A stretch of DNA of 46,612 nt, taken from Desulfocapsa sp. Lineage in GTDB: Bacteria > Desulfobacterota > Desulfobulbia > Desulfobulbales > Desulfocapsaceae. The stretch covers positions 1 through 46,612 of the forward strand of contig JAIPEF010000006.1 of assembly GCA_021737265.1 (NCBI GenBank), given 5' to 3'. Below the pieces are notes generated by a model, which did no database searches, had not been told where the DNA came from, and saw nothing but the letters and a program-made list of their open reading frames with translations. The first letter of the stretch is position 1. Every line of letters begins with the position of its first letter. The translations under genes were made by a program, and so were the position numbers. Positions 33,201-40,726 of this stretch are shown here, piece after piece.

Positions 33201-34180
33201 TGTTCACCAGAAAACAACTCCTTGAGATTTCAAAAACCACACCTGAAGCTTTGGTGGATATTATTTTACTCCTCCAGGAACAGATGCAAGAATTAACCCA
33301 ACGAGTTACTCAACTGGAAGATCAAATAGCTAAAAACAGTCGGAATAGTGGTAAGCCACCATCGTCTGACGGGCTAAATAAACCCAAGCCCAAAAGCCTC
33401 CGCAAGAAAACTGGCAAAAAGCACAAGGGGGCCAAAAAGGCCATAAAGGGCATAACCTGAAAAAAACAGAAAAACCGGATCATATTATCCCTATTCCTGT
33501 TTCCTCCTGTGTCTGTTGCGCTGATCTCACAAACGTACCTGCGACCAACCTTGACTGTCGACAGGTATTTGAAACGCCCGAACCCAAGCTTGAAGTTTTC
33601 GAGTATCAAAGCGAGATTAAAATTTGCCCTGAATGTGGCCAAACCAACAAAGGCCAATTTCCTGAAGGAGTTAACTCGCCCGTTCAATATGGATCCAGAT
33701 TTCGGGGTATGCTTGCGTATATGCAAAATCAACACTTCATGCCAGCTGGCCGTTTGAGTCAGATGGTATCAGATTTTTATGGCACATCGGTTAGTGTTGC
33801 AACAATACTTGATGCCTCATCACGAATCTATGACAACCTTGCTTCTTTTGAAGAAGAGATTATCGACACATTAAGCGACAGCAAAGTGCTTCATGTGGAT
33901 GAAAGTGGTTTGCGCACAGTAAAAAAACTCTACTGGCTCCATAGTGCATCCACTGAAACAATTACGTTTTATGGCGTTCATGAAAAACGTGGTTCCCTGG
34001 CGACAGATCATTTCAATATCCTGCCTAATTTTACAGGACGACTTATTCATGATTTCTGGAAACCCTACTTTACGTATGACTGTAACCATGGACTCTGTAA
34101 TGCCCATCATTTACGCGAGCTTACTTTTTTATTCGAGCAACAGGGGCAAATCTGGGCAAAAGATATGTTCGAACTCCGGA
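33200..34180 (+). pseudogene. IS66-type transposase TnpC, frameshifted and truncated
   Basis: The first frame (33200-33460) encodes the N-terminal coiled coil and Lys-rich linker (NSRNSGKPPSSDGLNKP is the IS66 signature). After a shift of one base near the G-run at 33427-33431 the other frame continues GGQKGHKGHN, the CPECGQ zinc site and MLAYMQNQHFMPAGRLSQM. The catalytic region VLHVDESGLR and CNAHHLREL follow. The protein then diverges after IWAKDM near 34167, so the last catalytic segment is missing. Confidence 0.85.
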
Positions 34181-34673
34181 ACTGTTCAGCTCCCGGAATT
34201 CAGTTCCGCATAAGTGTGAAAAATTCTCTGCAATAGAGCTTGAAAACCCACCAGCCAAAAAAACAGAAACCATTACCCTGCGCCTGCAGACACCATTACG
34301 GCTAAAACAGAACAACAGGCTTGGACGTGAACTGCCCTTTCATGTGCTGATCAGGACAGCTCTTCGCCGAATGAGTGCGCTGGAAGATGCCTATGGCAGC
34401 GGAGAGCCGGTTCTTGATTACCGTGGGCTTGTGCAGCGTGCTGAAAAGGTGGAAACGATCCGGTCAACCATACGCTGGAAAGAACTCTACAGATATTCAA
34501 ACAGACAGAAAAAGAAAGTGTCACTGAGCGGTCTTTCAGGGAACATAAGCTACCGGGGAGATCTTTCGGAGTTTATCCCTGTTGTCCGCTACGGAGCAGC
34601 AGTAAATCTTGGAAAACAGACAGTTTTCGGGCTGGGAAAGGTTGAGCTGGACCGGGGTGATTCTTCTTATTGA
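34176..34673 (+). pseudogene. C-terminal fragment of CRISPR endonuclease Cas6
   Basis: The frame joining 34176 to 34673 reads LRLQTPLRLKQNNRLGRELPFHVLIRTALRRMSAL, VLDYRGLVQRAEKV, GLSGNISYRGDLSEFIPVVRYGAAVNLGKQTVFGLGKVEL. These are the C-terminal RAMP half of Cas6 (PF10040 type): the PLRLK strand, the LDYRGL-A-V helix and the glycine-rich G-TVFGLG loop. The N-terminal half with the first ferredoxin-like fold is missing, replaced by the broken transposase. No CRISPR array or other cas gene is in the window. The end overlaps the convergent AbiEii gene by 7 nt. Confidence 0.75.
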
Positions 34674-35548
34674 TAAGGAACATCCGTGCTGCTCAGCCTG
34701 TCAACACTTCTCACAAAGTAGTTGTTTGACCACAGCTCAAGGGAGATCTTTTCTTTCTTTTGTAAAAAAATGGAAATATCATCCCTGGCAGCCTCAATAT
34801 CGACCTGTTGGAATTGCTCTGTCAACATTTCTTTCAATGTGGTCATGTGTAACCGGCCTTGGAGATGTCCACTTTGCTGCAATCTTGCCTCTAGGTGGCG
34901 AATGTTGACAGAGGGTGATCTGCCCAGATACCAGAGATAGTCATAATAGTCCCTGCCCTTGACCCGGTTTTTCCAGCTCCTGGCCAGGATCGCATGGAGT
35001 TTTCCGGCAAAGAGATCCGGCAGAGGCATGGTTTTTACCTGGAAAGGAATGGGTTTAAAAAGATCCCTGACCTCAACATCGTGGGCGCCCGGTGGATCAA
35101 TATCAACCTCTAGCTTGATTTTCAGTATCTGGTTACTGTGGATATGATTCAGAATTGTTTCAGGAACCCGTATGTGCAGAAAATTAATTTTCGTACCCGC
35201 CTTGATAAAGGCTGATTGGATTTGAGAAGGTTCAGATTTTTCTTTTACCTGCATGGTGACATCAAAGCCAAAGCCTTGAAGCTCGGCAATTATAGCCCTT
35301 TCATATCCGCTCAGGTCAAATGTTGGATCGGGCTTTAAAAGAGAGAAATCAAGATCTTCTGAAAATCTGTTTAAGCCGTAAAGGATTCGCAGGGCACTGC
35401 CGCCATAAAACAGACCGTGCTCATAAAACCTGGAACGCCATAATCCAAGCAGGGCTATTTCCTGCATTATTTCTTTCAGCGCGTTCTCATAGTCAGCCCT
35501 GCTTTGACAGTTGTAGGGCTCAAGCATCTGTATGATTGCGTTATCCAT
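34667..35548 (-). CDS. AbiEii-type nucleotidyltransferase toxin
   Basis: A 293-residue toxin of the AbiEii/AbiGii family. The nucleotidyltransferase motif I is GGSALRILYGL (Gly49-Gly50-Ser51) followed by the metal-binding DLD (Asp65, Asp67). Later come KLEVDIDPPG and LFAGKLHAIL-R-WKNRVKGRDYYDYLWYL, conserved in the family. AbiEii-type toxins nucleotidylate RNA or tRNA targets and arrest growth, giving phage abortive infection in known systems. The start overlaps the antitoxin stop by 8 nt. Confidence 0.88.
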   Translation of the reverse strand: MDNAIIQMLEPYNCQSRADYENALKEIMQEIALLGLWRSRFYEHGLFYGGSALRILYGLNRFSEDLDFSLLKPDPTFDLSGYERAIIAELQGFGFDVTMQVKEKSEPSQIQSAFIKAGTKINFLHIRVPETILNHIHSNQILKIKLEVDIDPPGAHDVEVRDLFKPIPFQVKTMPLPDLFAGKLHAILARSWKNRVKGRDYYDYLWYLGRSPSVNIRHLEARLQQSGHLQGRLHMTTLKEMLTEQFQQVDIEAARDDISIFLQKKEKISLELWSNNYFVRSVDRLSSTDVPYQ

Positions 35549-36179
35549 TGTTCTGTTGAAGTTTATTTATGAATTGTTTCACGGCACCAGAGCGATACAG
35601 GGAGGCATATTCGTACAACCGCTCTTTTTTCAGCTGTGAAAAGGAGGTAAAATCAATGCGGAGGTCGGCATCAAGCAGATCAGATAAAGATGCCTGCGGA
35701 GCAACCTGCTTAACCCGAAGCGCTATTGTATCAAGGAGTGCTTTTTCAGGAGTGGCGATCAATGCACTGTCCTGTTTATGGACCCCGGTAAGAACAACAC
35801 CTGCCGGATAGACATCTTCATGGATATGTTTGTATTCAAAATGTCCTGCCGGGGTGGAAAAGGATTTGTTCTTCTTAAATGTTACGGAGGTGAGCGTCTC
35901 AACACGCTCAGGGATCAGGTTATAAAACGCAAGGGCCGATTCCAGAGAAATATAGGACGGACCATAGATCAGGTTGGCCAGTACCAGGGGCGAATACCCT
36001 TCCGGATTCAATCCGTGCCCCCAGACATAGAGTCCTTTTTTTATTTTAATTATAAAACCTTGTGAAATCAGCCTGCCTATAAGTCTGCGGGGATTACTTT
36101 GACCGGTTATGGCAGTTTTCAGTCGTTGATAATCAAAATATGTAGTAGGTATTTTCTGTCTCAACGCAAGCACGTTCAC
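35541..36179 (-). CDS. AbiEi-type antitoxin and autorepressor
   Basis: A 212-residue AbiEi antitoxin. The N-terminal winged helix (TYFDYQRLKTAI, PRRLIGRLISQGFIIKIKKGLYVWG) is followed by the C-terminal domain with SPLVLANLIYGPSYISLESALAFYNLIPE and ATPEKALLDTI, both typical. Start: GTG 36179 with GGAGG 10 nt upstream. The frame extending to 36353 is mostly upstream DNA and would put the operator inside the gene. A perfect inverted repeat at 36191-36221 overlaps the ribosome site. Confidence 0.87.
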   Translation of the reverse strand: MNVLALRQKIPTTYFDYQRLKTAITGQSNPRRLIGRLISQGFIIKIKKGLYVWGHGLNPEGYSPLVLANLIYGPSYISLESALAFYNLIPERVETLTSVTFKKNKSFSTPAGHFEYKHIHEDVYPAGVVLTGVHKQDSALIATPEKALLDTIALRVKQVAPQASLSDLLDADLRIDFTSFSQLKKERLYEYASLYRSGAVKQFINKLQQNNG

Positions 36180-36190
36180 TGTTATTTCCT

Positions 36191-36221
36191 CCAGTATGTT
36201 ACCGAATATGTAACATACTGG
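36191..36221 (-). promoter_or_regulatory. AbiEi operator (perfect inverted repeat)
   Basis: CCAGTATGTTAC at 36191-36202 and GTAACATACTGG at 36210-36221 are perfect 12-bp inverses with a 7-nt spacer, ending 11 bp before the AbiEi start. Known AbiEi proteins repress their operon by binding inverted repeats in the promoter, so this is the expected site. It could also form a hairpin covering the GGAGG. Confidence 0.75.
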
Positions 36222-36344
36222 GCTGAAAGTGTCAATCTGGTGCAGCTTGCCACCTAGTTTTCTAACTAACCAGCCCATTATAGTTGGAACGAATGCCCCG
36301 ATCAGAGGGGATTGAGTGGCTGGAGCTGTGTTTTCCTCCCTGGT

Positions 36345-36370
36345 GCCTTCCAAACGGAAGGCGAATTTTT
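36345..36370 (+). terminator. Hairpin with T-run at the island right side
   Basis: GCCTTCC-AAAC-GGAAGGC (36345-36362) followed by GAATTTTT on the plus strand. No plus-strand gene precedes it now, so it may be a leftover of imported DNA. On the minus strand it lies just after the kinase stop and could weaken transcription leaving the kinase gene. Confidence 0.45.
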
Positions 36371-36379
36371 ATCACTCGC

Positions 36380-36422
36380 CTTGCTCAAACCGGTCCTCCG
36401 GGAAGAATGATCTTCATGGTGG
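36380..36422. repeat. 43-bp direct repeat, copy B (island right boundary)
   Basis: The native 3' end of the kinase gene; partner of 32186-32228 with two mismatches (36409 and 36418). Beyond it the kinase continues normally, whereas copy A breaks off. Confidence 0.85.
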
Positions 36423-38130
36423 TGCCTTTTCCGAGTGTACTTTCCACTTCAATGCGTCCGTGATGCTGTTCCACGATCTGATGACTCACGGCAAGGCCAA
36501 GTCCTGTTCCATCTTTACGGGTTGAAAAAAATGGATCAAAAAGTTTTTCCTGCTCCTCATCCGTCATGCCATGCCCCGTATCGCTCACCTGGATCCAGAT
36601 GTCGTTATTTTTCCTGTGCGCAGCCAGAACTATTGTCCCACCATTCTCTGTTACGCTGATGCTGTTTTTGAGCAGGTTTAAAAGCACCTGAAGGAGGAGG
36701 TCTGGATCTGCATGGAATAACAGTTCTGGGTCATAGTTTTTCCGAAAATCGATCTGGTATGCCGCAAAATCGACTTCCATCAGACTAGAGAGCTTTCCAA
36801 ACAGCTCCCCTGCTTTCACAGGTATACGCCGGGGTTCACGTGCTCTCGCAAACTGGAGAAGGCTGGAAATTGTATGATTGAGACGATCCACCTCGGAGGC
36901 CATGAGGTCAGCATATTTTTTTCCATCACTACCAGTTTCCGACCTGTTGCCAAAGTATTGTGCAAAACCGCGTAGTGTTCCTAAGGGGTTCCGTATTTCA
37001 TGGGCAACCCCGGCGGCCATTTTTCCCAGTGAGGCAAGTCGTCTGGAAAGTTCGAGTTGCTGTTCAACTTTTCTGAGATCCCGCATGTCTTTGAGGATAA
37101 TCACCAGTCCTGTCTTCTTGCCATTATGGTCTAAAAGAGGTGAGGTCGAGAGCTTGACCGGGATGTCTTCCCCCAGTGGGTTGTGACAAAGAACATCACG
37201 CTCGACAAGCAGTTGATCCTGCTGCTGATCATCCGTAAAGGAAGAAAAAAGTTCCTGCGGTTTCAAATTACCCATCTCTGAAAAACGACGGGAAAGTAAC
37301 TGTTCTGCCTTTTTATTACAGGAAACGATGGCATTGGAGCTGTTCAGGGTAATAAGTCCGGCCGGCATGCTTTCGATAACATTGTCAGTATAGAGTTGCA
37401 TATTGATCAGGGTGGATTTGCCCACTCGAATGCTCTGGTAGAGAAAAAGAAAATACAATCCAGCACTTCCGAGTAAGAAGAGGAGGGCTCCCATTAGAAG
37501 CGCCCGGGTTTTGTCTTCCTGCCTGGCAGCATCGAAGTTGCTGGTCCCCAGGCCAACCACGATCAATTGACGGCCTTTTTTTTGCAGCTCTTCCTGCATC
37601 ATCTGCATATGTTGATACCTTTTGCCTCGTATGGAGTTGGATGGCGGCGGTGGCGTAGATATCCTGCCGCGTCTTGGCATAAGTGGCTGAAGTGGCTCAA
37701 AAATTCTGGCTAGTTCAAATATACTTTTCTCCGGTATCGTCAGGGTGACTGCTGATTCTGCGTCAAGTATACGCTGAACCGCGTCTTTATCCATTGGCAG
37801 GGGAAGATCGCCTGCTTCGGCAACGGTTTCACCATTTTCGTGAATAATGCGAATATACACGACGCTTTCCTCTTTAGTTGTTTCTTCAACCAGAGTATCC
37901 AGGGGATTGCTTCCGCTCATGTGGTACATCATTGATGTTCTTGCTCCCGCCTCAAAAGAACGTATCAGGGTCAAGCCCTGCTGGAGAAGGGAATTCTCGA
38001 GGAGACGCTGTTCACGGTTAAGGTTGCGAACAGTTGTAACTGCAAGGATAACAGCCAGTAGACAACTTGCAAGGATGAGTACCAGAGCAGGTCTTGAAAA
38101 TTTAAATGGCTGGTGAGTGGAGGGGATCAT
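36385..38130 (-). CDS. Sensor histidine kinase (ZraS-like)
   Basis: 581 residues. Membrane helices at 13-33 and 211-231 flank a periplasmic sensor of about 175 residues; a PAS-like domain is at ~248-355, the phospho-acceptor His377 in GVAHEIRNPLG, and an HATPase domain with N box NLLKNS, DTGHGM and FFSTRKDGTGLGLA. The order zraP - kinase - regulator on one strand matches ZraPSR-type envelope stress systems. The ligand could be Zn2+ or another metal or stress. The gene is now separated from its regulator by the island. Confidence 0.88.
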   Translation of the reverse strand: MIPSTHQPFKFSRPALVLILASCLLAVILAVTTVRNLNREQRLLENSLLQQGLTLIRSFEAGARTSMMYHMSGSNPLDTLVEETTKEESVVYIRIIHENGETVAEAGDLPLPMDKDAVQRILDAESAVTLTIPEKSIFELARIFEPLQPLMPRRGRISTPPPPSNSIRGKRYQHMQMMQEELQKKGRQLIVVGLGTSNFDAARQEDKTRALLMGALLFLLGSAGLYFLFLYQSIRVGKSTLINMQLYTDNVIESMPAGLITLNSSNAIVSCNKKAEQLLSRRFSEMGNLKPQELFSSFTDDQQQDQLLVERDVLCHNPLGEDIPVKLSTSPLLDHNGKKTGLVIILKDMRDLRKVEQQLELSRRLASLGKMAAGVAHEIRNPLGTLRGFAQYFGNRSETGSDGKKYADLMASEVDRLNHTISSLLQFARAREPRRIPVKAGELFGKLSSLMEVDFAAYQIDFRKNYDPELLFHADPDLLLQVLLNLLKNSISVTENGGTIVLAAHRKNNDIWIQVSDTGHGMTDEEQEKLFDPFFSTRKDGTGLGLAVSHQIVEQHHGRIEVESTLGKGTTMKIILPGGPV

Positions 38131-38204
38131 AGGATACTGTCTTACTGAGCATGCGCACTTGGATATGGTTCATTATTTTGTCACATTTGATTTACAGTAT
38201 AACA

Positions 38205-38254
38205 TAAAAAAAGGCGAAAAGTCGTGTGTGATATCAGAACCACGACCTTTCACC
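38205..38254 (-). terminator. Rho-independent terminator of the zraP-like gene
   Basis: On the minus strand GGTGAAAGGTCGTG (38254-38241) pairs with CACGACTTTTCGCC (38226-38213) at 12 of 14 positions, followed by a run of seven T. It lies about 75 nt after the zraP-like stop, separating it from the kinase gene. Confidence 0.75.
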
Positions 38255-38327
38255 TCTTAAGGGGGTACCGAGTTAGGTACCGGCTTGCTCACCGTTCAGC
38301 ATCGGCATTTGAGTCTGTACACCGTGA

Positions 38328-38786
38328 TTATTCTCCAGCAAAAGCTGCCTGACGCTTGGTTTGCAACTCCTGTCGCATGGTGAAGATCTCTTTTGCCTGT
38401 GCCTGCAGTTCACCCTGGGTCATGGCAGGGTTACGGGTTGCCTCTCTATAGGCGAACTGTTTGTCATGAATCTGTTTGCGAAGCGCTACGGTTGCATCAA
38501 GAAACGTATTCCTTTTTTCAACCATTGCCGGATTCATCATTGCGCCGCCACGATTGTTAAATCTGCCCTGCCGCATTCCCTTGCGTTCCATTCCCATGCC
38601 GGGGCCACCGTTATTACGGAAACAGTCCTGACCATTGTTTCCCATCACTCCCTGACCATTCATCCTTCCGTAACCAGGACCAAAAGGTGCCTGAGGGTCG
38701 GGTGTGGCCGAGGTTGTTGCCAGGGCAACGCCTGCTACAAGTGAAAGGGCCATAGCCGCTGCTGCAATATTTCTTTTCAATTTCAT
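38328..38786 (-). CDS. ZraP-like periplasmic metal/stress chaperone
   Basis: A 152-residue secreted protein with signal peptide (MKLKRNIAAAAMALSLVAGVALA). A Met/Asn/Gly-rich segment (GPGMGMERKGMRQGRFNNRGGAMM) is followed by a C-terminal helical domain (ATVALRKQIHDKQFAYREATRNPAMTQGELQAQAKEIFTMRQEL), the fold type of ZraP/CpxP/Spy proteins. It probably binds metals or misfolded proteins and may restrain the kinase. Start: ATG 38786 with AAGGAG; the frame to 38834 includes repeat-element DNA. A sigma-54 promoter lies upstream. Confidence 0.78.
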   Translation of the reverse strand: MKLKRNIAAAAMALSLVAGVALATTSATPDPQAPFGPGYGRMNGQGVMGNNGQDCFRNNGGPGMGMERKGMRQGRFNNRGGAMMNPAMVEKRNTFLDATVALRKQIHDKQFAYREATRNPAMTQGELQAQAKEIFTMRQELQTKRQAAFAGE

Positions 38787-38823
38787 GGTGGTTCTCCTTA
38801 GTAGGTTAATGTTTGTTTTGAAA

Positions 38824-38862
38824 TACTTATCCATCGGAAATCGAAGTTTTTACGAGTTTATC
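38824..38862 (-). repeat. 39-bp fragment of the dispersed element in the zraP leader
   Basis: Identical, inverted, to the first 39 bases of the element copy at 24258. It starts 38 bp upstream of the zraP-like ATG and lies between that ATG and the sigma-54 promoter, so it would be transcribed as part of the mRNA leader. Confidence 0.75.
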
Positions 38863-38909
38863 AAATACTCAAAACAGGGTTTGTCATCACTGACTCTGTC
38901 TTCTACTAA

Positions 38910-38924
38910 GCATGTGGCGTGCCA
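38910..38924 (-). promoter_or_regulatory. Sigma-54 promoter of the zraP-like gene
   Basis: On the minus strand TGGCAC (38924-38919), 5 nt, then ATGC (38913-38910) followed by T. This fits the -24/-12 consensus TGGCAC-N5-TTGC with one mismatch, and the GG-GC spacing is right. The predicted start is about 110 nt before the ATG. Confidence 0.7.
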
Positions 38925-38968
38925 TGTTGCACTTTTAGTTTTTGTTATTCCTGTAACTATATGAAATC

Positions 38969-38991
38969 ACATGATAAGAAAAGTATCATGT
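38969..38991 (-). promoter_or_regulatory. Candidate enhancer site for the ZraR-like regulator
   Basis: The perfect inverted repeat ACATGATA-N7-TATCATGT is centred about 58 bp upstream of the -24 box. Position and symmetry are what a dimeric sigma-54 activator with a Fis-type HTH would use. The assignment to this regulator is inference. Confidence 0.55.
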
Positions 38992-39107
38992 CTATTGTTT
39001 GAAGAGATACGAAAATGGAGATGTCTAATTTCTGTGCACTCCGGTAACACGGAGACAGAGGGAGGTGTAAAAAAAATGGACAAGGTGTTCTGTTGGGGAG
39101 GGAAGTC

Positions 39108-39152
39108 CCCATCCGCCTCTACGCCTCTAAAAGAAACGAGGAGAGGCAGATG
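39108..39152. other. Strong hairpin after the formate dehydrogenase operon
   Basis: CCATCCGCCTCT and AGAGGCAGATGG pair at 11 of 12 positions across a 21-nt loop, 17 nt beyond the fdhI stop. There is no T-run after it on the minus strand, so it is not a standard intrinsic terminator; it may stabilise the 3' end of the mRNA. Confidence 0.45.
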
Positions 39153-39168
39153 GAGAAAAAAAAGGGGT

Positions 39169-40035
39169 TTAATACTTGAATTTCGAGTGGAGAATCTTTA
39201 ACTCTGCCTCAGCTTTATAGCCATTGAACATGCTATTGAGAGCCCCTTTGATGGCAAAAATGGACATATATACATGGACCAGAAACATTGCCACCATGGC
39301 CGCTCCCAAAAAATTATGGATAATGGCATAAAGGCGTATGGTATCAATGTTACCCTGAAGGGTATAGAGAAAATACCCTGTGACCGACATGACAATACCA
39401 CCAACAGTTGCAAGCCAAAACCACATCTTCTGACCCGCATTGAATTTTCCTGCCGGAACCGGTTTGATCTCCTTGCTGAGGTACCCACCCATGATAATCA
39501 TCCACTTCAGATCATAGAGGGCTGGAAGCATGTCTTTCAGCCAGACCAGGAACATGAAAACGGCACTTATTGCAAACACAATGGCGGAGAGGATATGAAC
39601 ATTTCGTCCCAGGAGGCCGATTGATCCCCCTCCAACCAGTTTCGCAAAGATAATCAATAGACCGGTGAGAACCAGAAGGCTAAATGAGATTGCCGCAAAC
39701 CAGTGAACCAGACGGACAAAGAAATTATAGCAGTAGATCATTCTGCCATCATGGGGAAAGGATCTGGGGCCGATGGCAACATAGTGGAGAAAAAATGCCA
39801 GGGGAACAACAGTAATGACCAGAAGAAACAGACGTGGGAAAAGTCCGCCCTGCAAAGACGTAAAAAGCTGTCCGTACTCCTGCCAGTCTCCGGTGAAAAG
39901 TGCATTAAACTGCTGATACATTGCAGTGAGCGGTACCGGACCAACACCCGTCAGGAACTGTCCCTGTGACTCGGCAATGGCCAATCCCGCCATTGCCGGG
40001 AATAGAATGCAGCCTGCAAGAATAACTTTCTTCAT
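39169..40035 (-). CDS. fdhI: Formate dehydrogenase cytochrome b subunit
   Basis: The 288-residue gamma subunit. It carries two b hemes and passes electrons from the Fe-S subunit to quinone. Four membrane helices of the cytochrome b561/FdnI domain follow a signal-like N-terminus; RLVHWFAAISFSLLVLTG and the later IHNFLGAAMVAMFLVHVY carry the heme histidines. ATG 40035 is chosen because AGGAGG then lies 6 nt upstream; the ATG at 40050 contains that site. Last gene of the operon. Confidence 0.87.
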   Translation of the reverse strand: MKKVILAGCILFPAMAGLAIAESQGQFLTGVGPVPLTAMYQQFNALFTGDWQEYGQLFTSLQGGLFPRLFLLVITVVPLAFFLHYVAIGPRSFPHDGRMIYCYNFFVRLVHWFAAISFSLLVLTGLLIIFAKLVGGGSIGLLGRNVHILSAIVFAISAVFMFLVWLKDMLPALYDLKWMIIMGGYLSKEIKPVPAGKFNAGQKMWFWLATVGGIVMSVTGYFLYTLQGNIDTIRLYAIIHNFLGAAMVAMFLVHVYMSIFAIKGALNSMFNGYKAEAELKILHSKFKY

Positions 40036-40126
40036 AAGCATCCTCCTCATGGAGGGTTAATTGTTTGGAAGAGTTGTCCCGGTGCTCCAGAAGTATCTCA
40101 ACAACTACTGGAGCACCGGGGAACTT

Positions 40127-40714
40127 TTACTTTTTCTCGTAGGCCTTGTTCCAACCCCATGCATTGGAACCGGAACCACGTTTAAAGTTACGTTCCCGAT
40201 ACACATCGGCAACTTCATCGGCATCTCCGGCAAGCAGAGATTTGGTTGCACACATTGCAGCGCAAAGTGGTACCTTCCCTTCTGCAATTCGGTTCTGACC
40301 ATAGAGTGTTTGCTCTTTAGTACTGAATGTCTCTTCTGGCCCACCGGCGCAGAAGGTACACTTGTCCATGGCACCGCGGGCACCAAATACCTGCCCCCTT
40401 GGAAACTGCGGCGCACCGAAGGGGCAGGCCATAAAACAGTAACCGCAGCCGATACAGGCGTCTTTAGAATGCAGTACAATCCCGTCTTCACGCTGGTAAA
40501 TACAATCCACCGGACAGACAGCGATGCAGGGTGCATCAGAACAGTGCATGCAGGCAACCGAGATCGATTTTTCTCCAGGTTTACCCTGGCCTATGGTTAT
40601 TACCCGACGCCGATTAACGCCAACCGGTATATGGTTGCCTTCTTTACAGGCCACCACACAGCCGCTACAGTCAATACAGCGGTCTATATCACATAAAAAT
40701 TTCATGCGTCCCAT
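40127..40714 (-). CDS. fdhB: Formate dehydrogenase Fe-S (beta) subunit
   Basis: 195 residues with four 4Fe-4S motifs: CDIDRCIDCSGCVVACKEGN, CMHCSDAPCIAVCPVDC, CIGCGYCFMACPFGAP and the split CTFC...CAAMC set. This is the beta subunit between FdhA and cytochrome b. No own signal peptide, as expected for export together with the Tat-targeted alpha subunit. AGGAGG is well placed before ATG 40714. Confidence 0.93.
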   Translation of the reverse strand: MGRMKFLCDIDRCIDCSGCVVACKEGNHIPVGVNRRRVITIGQGKPGEKSISVACMHCSDAPCIAVCPVDCIYQREDGIVLHSKDACIGCGYCFMACPFGAPQFPRGQVFGARGAMDKCTFCAGGPEETFSTKEQTLYGQNRIAEGKVPLCAAMCATKSLLAGDADEVADVYRERNFKRGSGSNAWGWNKAYEKK

Positions 40715-40726
40715 TTAGTATTCCTC

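Larger units (their letters stand above)
32229..34180 (+). mobile_element. Partial IS66-type element (ISBst12-like) with DUF4338 gene
   Basis: The left end begins GTAACTGTTCAG directly at the boundary of the 43-bp repeat; GTAA starts are usual for IS66-family ends. Contents are DUF4338, then TnpC, with no tnpA or tnpB. The right part is lost: TnpC homology stops near 34167 and a Cas6 fragment follows. The right terminal repeat was not found, so the element is not expected to move on its own. Confidence 0.65.

Noticed and set aside
33200..33480. Programmed -1 frameshift making a TnpC fusion
   Set aside because: The expected GGQ-GHKGH motif is restored by one missing G in the G-run, and the gene is also truncated at its 3' end, so simple decay is more likely.
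34176..34673. A functional CRISPR-Cas locus
   Set aside because: Only half of cas6 remains and I found no repeat-spacer array in the window.
36180..36353. N-terminal extension of AbiEi to 36353
   Set aside because: It would place the operator and ribosome site inside the gene and make the protein about 60 residues longer than the family.
38911..38931. Plus-strand sigma-54 promoter
   Set aside because: On the plus strand the GG-GC distance is one base too long and no gene follows; the minus-strand reading fits consensus and a target gene.
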